DNA from: Verrucosispora sp. NA02020 | Lineage (GTDB): Bacteria > Actinomycetota > Actinomycetes > Mycobacteriales > Micromonosporaceae | NCBI RefSeq assembly: GCF_013364215.1 | Contig: NZ_CP054923.1 | Coordinates: 372,001 to 436,000 of the forward strand | Direction: 5' to 3' | Length of the DNA stretch: 64,000 nt | Shown: positions 50,850-57,538 of the stretch, one piece after another | How the letters are laid out: each line of letters starts with the position of its first letter | How positions within the stretch are numbered: position 1 is the first letter of the stretch | The notes under the pieces: model-generated | Seen by the model: only the letters and a program-made list of their open reading frames with translations | Told to the model about the DNA's origin: nothing | Database searches by the model: none | Translations under genes and position numbers: made by a program

Positions 50850-52538
50850 TCATCCCGGCAGCGGTCGGCGGGACAGGTCGAAGCTGCGTCGCTCCGCGTG
50901 CCGGGCGGCCAGTTCCTGATAGAGCGGCTCGCGGTGGTCGCCGGCGCGGTCGTCGCCCGGACGGCCGAGGCTGCGGGCCAGCCGGTCCAGTGCCCCGGTG
51001 ACCCAGGCCGGGTCGTCGTCCCGGGCCAGCCAGACGTTCAGGCAGGCCGAGGCGGCGAGCACGGTGGCGTACCGGGCGGGCAGGTCGAGCACCTCGACGC
51101 GGGCGTCCACGCCCAGGTCGGAGGGGTGCAGCGCGGCCCCCGCCTCGGCGAGGTCGCCGAGTTCGGCCGTGAACTGCCCGGCCAGCCGGCGGAGTCGCTG
51201 CTGCTCCGGCTCGTCGCCGGTGAGCCGGTCCACGGCCGCGCCCAGCGATCCGGCCAGGCCGTCCAGCCCGCCGGCGGAGACCCTTAGCCGCGCGAACGGC
51301 AGCTCGGGCAGTTCCTCGCCGATCCGGAACAGCGCCGGGTCGGCCGGCTCCGGATGCACCCAGCCGCGCCGCGCCAGCAGCGGCACCTGGGGAAGCATGG
51401 TGCCCAGGCAGGCGACACGGGCGGCGTGCCCGAACCCGGCCGGGGCCAGGTCGCGCAGCAGCTTCTGGAAGATCGCGTACCGGCCCTCGCGCAGGTAGAA
51501 GTGCGCCCCGAGCACCAGGGAGAGCTGGTGCATCGCGTCCATCAGCCGCTTGCCCACCAGGTACTTCACGGCGGAGGCGTACATGCTGGTCTGGCCGGGC
51601 AGCAGGTGCAGCGCGCGGGCCGCGACCAGGCCGAGGCTGTCGCAGATCAGCAGATCCAGGTACGCGTCGACGAGCAGCCGCCGGACCTCGGGCTGGTCGG
51701 CGACGCGGTGGCCGTAGAGACGCCGGTCGGCGGCGAAGTCCATGGTCGACCGCAGACCCGAGTCGAGGACACCGGCGAGCATGCTGGGGATCGCGGTGCG
51801 GGTGAGCTGGAACGAGCGCAGCGCGGTCTCGATGCCCTGACCGGGCCGACCCACCACCGCCTCGTCGTCCACCGGGCAGTCGGTGAACTCGATGCCGCCC
51901 AACTGCACGCCGCGCATGCCCACGCTCGGGTAGCGGGCCAGGTCACGCATCACGCCGTCCGGCAGCGTCTGCTTGTCGACCAGGATCTGCGAGTGGCTGC
52001 GGCTGCCCGGCCGCTCGTCGGTGCGGGCCAGCAGCACCAGCCCCCGTGCCCGCGTGACGTTGGTGACCACCTCCTTGCGTCCGGTCAGCCGCCACCCGCC
52101 GGTCGTGCCCGGCCGGGCCGCGAACTCGGCGCGGGAGAAGTCGTTGCCGTGCGCCAGTTCGTGGTAGGCCGAGGCGATCTTCTGGTTGGAGAGCAGCGTG
52201 TCGGCCACCCATCGGGTCTGCGTCGGTGAGCCGGCGGCCCAGACGTTGACCGACGAGATGAACGAGCTGACGCCGTAGCCGAGCCCCAGCGACGGGTCCC
52301 GCCGGAACACCGTCCGCAGCACCTGGATCAGGTCGTCGGCCCCGGCCAGCCGCCCGCCGTGGCGGCGTGGCACGAACTCGGCGTTGAGGCAGTACGCGTC
52401 GAGGGCGCGCTCGGCGGCGCCGAACACCTCGTCCTTCTCGTCGGCCACCAGCGCGGCCGTGCCGCCGAGCGGGTTGCCGTCGTCGGACGGGTCGCCGAGC
52501 AGGTGTTCCAGCTCGTCCAGCCGGGCGGGGGCCGTCAT
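50850..52538 (-). CDS. Long acyl-CoA dehydrogenase-like flavoenzyme
   Basis: A 562-residue ACAD homologue, about 170 residues longer than usual, with a C-terminal helical extension (from about residue 400, including GLDGLAGSLGAAVDRLTGDE). ACAD-type features: AYHELAHGNDFSRAEFAARP in the flavin loop region, a beta-domain with LTGRKEVVTNVTRARGLVLLAR, and the helical region AIPSMLAGVLDSGLRSTMDFA. Extended ACADs of this kind act on ACP-bound chains in some lipid-tail pathways. ATGA overlap with the next ACAD suggests the two are made in equal amounts and perhaps form a heteromer. Confidence 0.8.
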   Translation of the reverse strand: MTAPARLDELEHLLGDPSDDGNPLGGTAALVADEKDEVFGAAERALDAYCLNAEFVPRRHGGRLAGADDLIQVLRTVFRRDPSLGLGYGVSSFISSVNVWAAGSPTQTRWVADTLLSNQKIASAYHELAHGNDFSRAEFAARPGTTGGWRLTGRKEVVTNVTRARGLVLLARTDERPGSRSHSQILVDKQTLPDGVMRDLARYPSVGMRGVQLGGIEFTDCPVDDEAVVGRPGQGIETALRSFQLTRTAIPSMLAGVLDSGLRSTMDFAADRRLYGHRVADQPEVRRLLVDAYLDLLICDSLGLVAARALHLLPGQTSMYASAVKYLVGKRLMDAMHQLSLVLGAHFYLREGRYAIFQKLLRDLAPAGFGHAARVACLGTMLPQVPLLARRGWVHPEPADPALFRIGEELPELPFARLRVSAGGLDGLAGSLGAAVDRLTGDEPEQQRLRRLAGQFTAELGDLAEAGAALHPSDLGVDARVEVLDLPARYATVLAASACLNVWLARDDDPAWVTGALDRLARSLGRPGDDRAGDHREPLYQELAARHAERRSFDLSRRPLPG

Positions 52539-54169
52539 GACAGCTCCTTGAGGTCGTCGGTGAGCCGGTCGAAGGCGGCGGGGTCGGGCCGGTGACCGCC
52601 GATCCGGTCGACGATCAGGGCCAGCGTGGCGGCCAGTTCCGGCCGGGCCGGCTCGGCGGACCACCGGTGCAGCACGGCGGCGGCGGCCAGGCACCACTCG
52701 TACCGTCGGGCCAGGTCGAACGCCTCGACGCCGGCCGTCACGCCCTGCGGCGGCAGGGCGGCCATCTCGTCGTGCAGCCGCTCGGCGGAGTCCAGGACGT
52801 ACGCGGCGAGCCGCACCACGCTCTCCGGCGCCGTCGTGCGGACCTGCTCCACCAGGAAGGGCAGGCTCTGCACCAGGCTGCATCCGGTGCGGGAGAACAG
52901 CTCCAGGCGACCCGGGTCGGTGGGTGCGCCGACCTCGACGCCGTGCAGCCCTGCGCCGACCTCGACGCCCCGCAGCCCGGCGACGTCCCGGACCCGTTGC
53001 CGCCAGCCGGCCACCAGACGCGGGAACTGGGTGATCAGCGAGTGCCGGTTGACGAAGGTGTTGCCGTCGAAGATGCCCACGATGCGGTGGTCCCGCTCCA
53101 GCTTCTGGAACGCGCCGTCGGCGTACACGGTGGTCAGGAACGCGCGGGCGCCGAGCAGCTCGCCGCACCGCGCGATCGCCTCGTCGACCAGGGTCGGCGC
53201 CAGCGCCTTCGCCACCGCCGAGTAGACGCTCATCTCGCCGGTCAGCGCGCCGGCCGCCCGCCCGGCGAACAGCACCACCGACTCCGCCACCAGCGCGGCG
53301 GCGGAGATCTCCCCGAAGCTGCGCCGCACGTGCGGCAACTCGATCAGCCGACGACCGTAGAGCTCCCGCTCCCGCACGAACCGCAGGGTCAGCTCCCGGG
53401 CGTGGTCGACGGCGCCGAGCGAGAGCCCGGCCGCCATCACCCGGGTCAACTGGAGCGCCTTGAGCACGATCTCCAGGCCCGCACCGGGCCGCCCGACCAG
53501 CGCCTCGGGCGGCACCACCGCACCGTCGAAGGCGAGGCCGCTGATGTCCGCGCCCCGGATGCCGTGCGTACGCGCCTTCGGCAACGTCCGGTAGCTGCCC
53601 GGGGCGAGCCGGTCCTTGTCGACCAGGAACAGGCTGTGGCCGCGTGCCCCGGCGTCGGCCGAGGTGCGGGCGAGCACGCAGACCGTCCCGGCCCGGGTGG
53701 CGTTGTTGATCGGCCACTTCTCGCCGTCCAGGCGGTACCCGTCCGGGCACTCGGTGGCGGTCAGCTCGCCGGCCACCAGGTCGCTGCCGTGCCCGCGCTC
53801 GGTCAGCGCCCAGGAGACCACCGCACCGGCCCGGATCCGCGCCCCGAGCCGCTCGGCCCGTTCCGGGTCACCGGCCACCCAGACGCAGACCGCGCCCAGG
53901 TAGGTCTTGGCGTGCGCGATCGCGGCGGTCAGGTCGTGCCGGGCGATCGTCCGGACCACCTCGACGAGCTGCGTGTGATCGGTCGACGCGCCGCCGAAGC
54001 GCGCCGGCACGTACCAGTCGGGAACCCCCAGCTCGTCCAGCAGACGTACGGCGTCGGTGGGGAACGTCTCGGTCCGGTCCAGCTCGGCGACCCGGTCCGG
54101 GCGGAACGGCTCGGCCGTGGCCAGGGCGGCGTCCAGCAGGCCCGGCGAGATGGTGGTGACGGCGCTCAT
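52535..54169 (-). CDS. Long acyl-CoA dehydrogenase-like flavoenzyme, partner of the preceding one
   Basis: A 544-residue ACAD. The FAD/substrate loop VVSWALTERGHGSDLVAGEL, the beta-domain DGEKWPINNATRAGTVCVLART and the helical region RVMAAGLSLGAVDHARELTL are intact, and FDGNTFVNRHSLI follows where the GTxxxQ segment usually lies. Like its partner it has a C-terminal extension of about 150 residues, with a short internal repeat (GLRGVEVGAGLHGVEVGAP). It is the more canonical of the pair and may be the catalytic subunit. Confidence 0.83.
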   Translation of the reverse strand: MSAVTTISPGLLDAALATAEPFRPDRVAELDRTETFPTDAVRLLDELGVPDWYVPARFGGASTDHTQLVEVVRTIARHDLTAAIAHAKTYLGAVCVWVAGDPERAERLGARIRAGAVVSWALTERGHGSDLVAGELTATECPDGYRLDGEKWPINNATRAGTVCVLARTSADAGARGHSLFLVDKDRLAPGSYRTLPKARTHGIRGADISGLAFDGAVVPPEALVGRPGAGLEIVLKALQLTRVMAAGLSLGAVDHARELTLRFVRERELYGRRLIELPHVRRSFGEISAAALVAESVVLFAGRAAGALTGEMSVYSAVAKALAPTLVDEAIARCGELLGARAFLTTVYADGAFQKLERDHRIVGIFDGNTFVNRHSLITQFPRLVAGWRQRVRDVAGLRGVEVGAGLHGVEVGAPTDPGRLELFSRTGCSLVQSLPFLVEQVRTTAPESVVRLAAYVLDSAERLHDEMAALPPQGVTAGVEAFDLARRYEWCLAAAAVLHRWSAEPARPELAATLALIVDRIGGHRPDPAAFDRLTDDLKELS

Positions 54170-55938
54170 CGGGCCACCCCGGCCAGCTCACGATCCCGGT
54201 CGGTGGCGTCCAGGTGGGAGCGGACCTCCGGGGTGAGGTCGGCGTACGTGCCGGTGAGCGAGCCCTCCTGGAAGGCGCGACGGACCGCGACCCGCTGGAT
54301 CTTGCCGCTGGTGGTCCGGGACACCCCGCCCGGGCGGACCAGCAGCACGCTCGCCTCCACGCCGAACTCGCGGGACAACCGGTGCCGCACCGCCGCCGAG
54401 ATCCGGGCCAGCTCCTCCGGCGTCGCCCGGCCGGCCCGTACCTCGTGCACCAGGACCACCTGCTCCTCGGGCACCGGCACGCTGAACGCGGCTCCGACAC
54501 CGAGCGCCAGCGCGGGATGCACGGTGCGCGCCTCGGCCTCCAGGTCCTGCGGATACAGGTTGCGGCCCCGGATGATCAGCAGCTCCTTGATCCGCCCGGA
54601 GATGTACAGCTCGTCGTCGAGGCGTACCCCGAGGTCGCCGGTGCGCAGGAAACCGCGCTCGCCACAGGCGGTCTCCGCGTCGAAGACGGCGGCCGTGGCC
54701 TCGGGGTTCTCCCAGTACCCGCGCGCGACGCTCGGTCCGCGCAGCCAGATCTCGCCCACCTCACCGTCGGGGAGCAGCACGTGGCGCTCCGGGTCGACGA
54801 TGCGGATGTCCATCTCGGACGTCGCGCCGCAGCCGACCAGGTCACGGGTGGCCTCGTCGGTGTCCGGCCCGACCGGTCGGGCCTGCCCCCGGCTTAGGTG
54901 CGCGGCGTCGACCCGGGTGATGCGGGGAAGCCGGTACTGCCCGACGCAGGAGACCGCAAGCGTCGCCTCGGCCAGCCCATAGCCGGGGCCGACCGCCTCC
55001 GGCCGCAGGCCGTAGGGCGCGAACCGGTCGCGGAAGCGGGCCAGCGTGCTCGCCTGGACCGGCTCGGCGCCGTTGACCGCGACCCGCCAACGGGACAGGT
55101 CCAGGCCGGCGAGCCTCTCCTCGGCGATCCGGTTCAGGCACATCTCGTAGGCGAAGTTGGGTGCCGGGGAGATCTGCACGTCGAAGCGGTCCACCAGGAA
55201 CAACCAGCTCTGCGGGTGCCGCAGGAACACCGAGGCGGGCATGTGCACGGTGGTGCTGCCGACGTACAGCGGGGAGAGGAAGAGCCCGATCAGGCCGAAG
55301 TCGTGGTGCATCGGCAGCCAGCCGCCGTGCCGGGCGTCCGACGGCGCGCCGAGGATGCGCTGGTAGACCCCGGCGTTGTCGGCCAGGTTGCCGTGCGTCA
55401 CCACGACGCCCCGGGGCTGGCTGGTGGACCCGGAGGTGTACTGGAGGAAGGCGATCCGGTCCGGGTCGTCGGGCAGGGCACGGAACTGTCCGACGTCGGG
55501 CAGCGCGGTCGCGTCGGTCACCAGACGCGGCAGGTCGCCCACCCCGGCCGCCTCCGCCCAGGTGGCCACGTCACCGGCCACCCGCTCCTCGGTGAGCAGG
55601 GCGGCGGCCCGCGCGTTGCGGACGATCGCGGTGAGCCGCTGGCTGCGGTGCTGCTGCCCGTCCGGCACCGGCACCACGATCGGGATCACGCCGGAGTACA
55701 GGCAGCCGAGGACGGCGAGGGCCAACTGCGGGCCCGGCGGATAGAGCAGCATCGCCCGGTCGCCGGCGGCCAGCCGGTCCTGGAACAGCGCGCCGACCCG
55801 GCGGGCCGCGTCGTGGATCTGGGCGTACGAGTAGCTGATCGGGGCGTCGTCACGCATCGGGTCGGCCACGTAGGTGAACGCGGTCCGCTCGCCGAACTGC
55901 GCGACGTTGACCTCCATCCGGGCACTGAAGCTGGTCAC
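54166..55938 (-). CDS. Fatty acyl-AMP ligase (FAAL)
   Basis: A 590-residue adenylate-forming enzyme. The ATP loop is QYTSGSTSQPRGVVVTH (about 166-182); GGWLPMHHDFGLIGLFLSPL is diagnostic for FAALs compared with acyl-CoA ligases; ISGRIKELLIIRGRNLYPQD is the hinge/A8 motif and SGKIQR holds the catalytic Lys. It should activate a free fatty acid and transfer it to an ACP, probably the one at 50524. GTG start overlapping the ferredoxin gene. Confidence 0.9.
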   Translation of the reverse strand: MTSFSARMEVNVAQFGERTAFTYVADPMRDDAPISYSYAQIHDAARRVGALFQDRLAAGDRAMLLYPPGPQLALAVLGCLYSGVIPIVVPVPDGQQHRSQRLTAIVRNARAAALLTEERVAGDVATWAEAAGVGDLPRLVTDATALPDVGQFRALPDDPDRIAFLQYTSGSTSQPRGVVVTHGNLADNAGVYQRILGAPSDARHGGWLPMHHDFGLIGLFLSPLYVGSTTVHMPASVFLRHPQSWLFLVDRFDVQISPAPNFAYEMCLNRIAEERLAGLDLSRWRVAVNGAEPVQASTLARFRDRFAPYGLRPEAVGPGYGLAEATLAVSCVGQYRLPRITRVDAAHLSRGQARPVGPDTDEATRDLVGCGATSEMDIRIVDPERHVLLPDGEVGEIWLRGPSVARGYWENPEATAAVFDAETACGERGFLRTGDLGVRLDDELYISGRIKELLIIRGRNLYPQDLEAEARTVHPALALGVGAAFSVPVPEEQVVLVHEVRAGRATPEELARISAAVRHRLSREFGVEASVLLVRPGGVSRTTSGKIQRVAVRRAFQEGSLTGTYADLTPEVRSHLDATDRDRELAGVAR

Positions 55939-56153
55939 CGTTCACGCTCCTGCTGAGTCGTCTGAATCGAGATCGCTCGGTTGGGGCACAGGTGTGCGGC
56001 CTCCCGCACGGCCGGGACCCGGTCCGGCTCCGGCTCGGCCACCAGCAGCACGACCGTCCCGTGGTCGTCCTCGTCGAACACCTCCGGCGCGAGCCGGACG
56101 CAGTGCCCGGCGCCGAGACAGCGCTCCGCCGCGACGGTGAGCAGGACCGTCAT
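55935..56153 (-). CDS. Ferredoxin, single-cluster (3Fe-4S type), P450 partner
   Basis: A 72-residue ferredoxin with CLGAGHC, then HLCPNRAI: three cysteines in the pattern of the [3Fe-4S] ferredoxins that pair with actinomycete P450s. It lies four bases downstream of the P450 stop and overlaps the FAAL start, so it is the dedicated electron donor. No ferredoxin reductase is in the window. Confidence 0.92.
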   Translation of the reverse strand: MTVLLTVAAERCLGAGHCVRLAPEVFDEDDHGTVVLLVAEPEPDRVPAVREAAHLCPNRAISIQTTQQERER

Positions 56154-56157
56154 CGGG

Positions 56158-57351
56158 TCACCACCGCACCGGCAGCCGGCCGAGCCCGAACACCACGCCC
56201 TGCTTGACCGGGACCTGCTCGACCGGTACGGCCAGGTGCAGCCCCGGGATCCGGGTGAACAGCGCCCGCAGCGCGATCAGCAGCTCCAGCCGTCCCAGGT
56301 GCTGGCCGACGCACTGGTGGATGCCGAAGCCGAAGGTCAGGTGACCGCGTGCCGCCCGCCGTACGTCCAGCACGTCGGGGTCCGCGAACCGTTCCGCATC
56401 CCGGTTGGCCCCGGGGAGCAGCAGCACGATGCCCTCCCCGGCCCGGATCAGCTCGCCGTCCACCTCCAGGTCGGCGGTGGCGACGCGGACCGTGGCACCG
56501 GTGAGCGACAGGTACCGCAGCAGCTCCTCGACCGCGTCCGGCCACCGCTCCGGCTCGGCCCGCAACAGGTCGAGCTGGGTACGCTCGGTGAGCAGAGTGA
56601 GCACGCTCATGCCCAGCGTGTTGACGGTGATGTCCTGTCCGGCGAGCACGATGGCGATGCCGAGGCCGGTCGCCTCCTCGACGGTCAGCTCGCCCTCGTC
56701 GATCCGCTCGACCAGATCCCGCAACTGGCCGTCCCGCAGCGTGTCCCGACCCTCGGTGAGCAGGTGGGTCAGGTAGCCGGTCATCGACCGGACCGGATTG
56801 AACCGCTTGTAGGTCACCGTCTGGAAGTGCGCGACGTCCGCCTCCGGCACCCCGAGCAGCCGACCCAGGACCTCCGCGACCAGCGGCTTGGCGAACACGT
56901 CGAGCAGGTCCACCGGCGGCGACTCGGCCAGCATCCGGTCCAGGTAGGCGTCGGTGTACCGGACGATCTCCGGTTCCCAGGCGCTGATCCGCTTGTAGGT
57001 CAGGCTGGGCAGCACCGCCCGCCGCTGCCGCGAGTGCGCCGGCGGATCGGTCCGCAGCAACGCCTCGATGGTCGCCGAACCGCTCTGCCGCAGCCCCGCC
57101 ATGCCGGGCACCGGCACCGGCATGGCCGGCTGCCGGACGTCCACACTGGTGTCCGGGCTGGCCAGGATCGCCCGGGTCGCCGCGTACCCGGTGACGACCC
57201 AGACCGGACGGCCGTCGAACAGCCGCGCCCGGGTGACCGTCCCGCGCTCCCGCAGCTCCCGGTATTCCTCCGGCGGCTGGTACGGGCACTGACGCTTCAG
57301 GGGCAGCTCGGGTAGCTGCGTGATGTCTTCCGTGGCCACGGCTCTGCTCAC
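56158..57351 (-). CDS. Cytochrome P450, first gene of the biosynthetic operon
   Basis: A 397-residue soluble P450. The I-helix oxygen-activation motif is VLAGQDITV (237-242, with Asp in place of the usual Glu-Thr pair but a Thr retained), the K-helix ExxR is in VEELLRY, and the heme loop FGFGIHQCVGQHLGRLEL has ligand Cys347. GTG 57351 gives the usual length and has AGAGGGG upstream; ATGs at 57384 and 57426 would add low-complexity residues. Bacterial class I type with the ferredoxin encoded next. Substrate unknown, probably the acyl chain or final scaffold. Confidence 0.92.
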   Translation of the reverse strand: MSRAVATEDITQLPELPLKRQCPYQPPEEYRELRERGTVTRARLFDGRPVWVVTGYAATRAILASPDTSVDVRQPAMPVPVPGMAGLRQSGSATIEALLRTDPPAHSRQRRAVLPSLTYKRISAWEPEIVRYTDAYLDRMLAESPPVDLLDVFAKPLVAEVLGRLLGVPEADVAHFQTVTYKRFNPVRSMTGYLTHLLTEGRDTLRDGQLRDLVERIDEGELTVEEATGLGIAIVLAGQDITVNTLGMSVLTLLTERTQLDLLRAEPERWPDAVEELLRYLSLTGATVRVATADLEVDGELIRAGEGIVLLLPGANRDAERFADPDVLDVRRAARGHLTFGFGIHQCVGQHLGRLELLIALRALFTRIPGLHLAVPVEQVPVKQGVVFGLGRLPVRW

Positions 57352-57379
57352 CGATACCGCCCCTCTCTCCCCCGCTTGT

Positions 57380-57422
57380 CTCATCGAAGACGAGTCTGCG
57401 GAGGTGAGAGAGTTTCGATAAG
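57380..57422. promoter_or_regulatory. Possible regulator site upstream of the biosynthetic operon
   Basis: CTCATCGAA (57380-57388) and TTCGATAAG (57414-57422) form an inverted repeat with eight of nine pairs and 25 bases between, in the leader of the P450 gene. It lies between the terminators after the Ig-repeat gene and the operon start. Regulatory role is only inferred. Confidence 0.3.
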
Positions 57423-57450
57423 ACACCGCCGGGCGGCGGAAAGAGCGCCC

Positions 57451-57510
57451 GGCCGGGCATACCCGATCGGGTATGCCCGGCCGGTCAGGGTGGGTCGGCT
57501 CGGCCGACCC
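57451..57510 (-). terminator. Tandem terminators: 8-bp hairpin and a perfect 32-bp palindrome
   Basis: After the stop of the leftward Ig-repeat gene, the first hairpin is GGGTCGGC (57492-57499) with its complement at 57503-57510. Then 57451-57482 is a gapless palindrome whose left half begins GGCCGGGCATACCCGA. The minus-strand sequence continues with CTCTTTCC. It insulates the biosynthetic operon from read-through; an operator function for the palindrome is possible. Confidence 0.65.
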
Positions 57511-57538
57511 CGCTACCTAGGGCGCGGGAGCCACTGGT

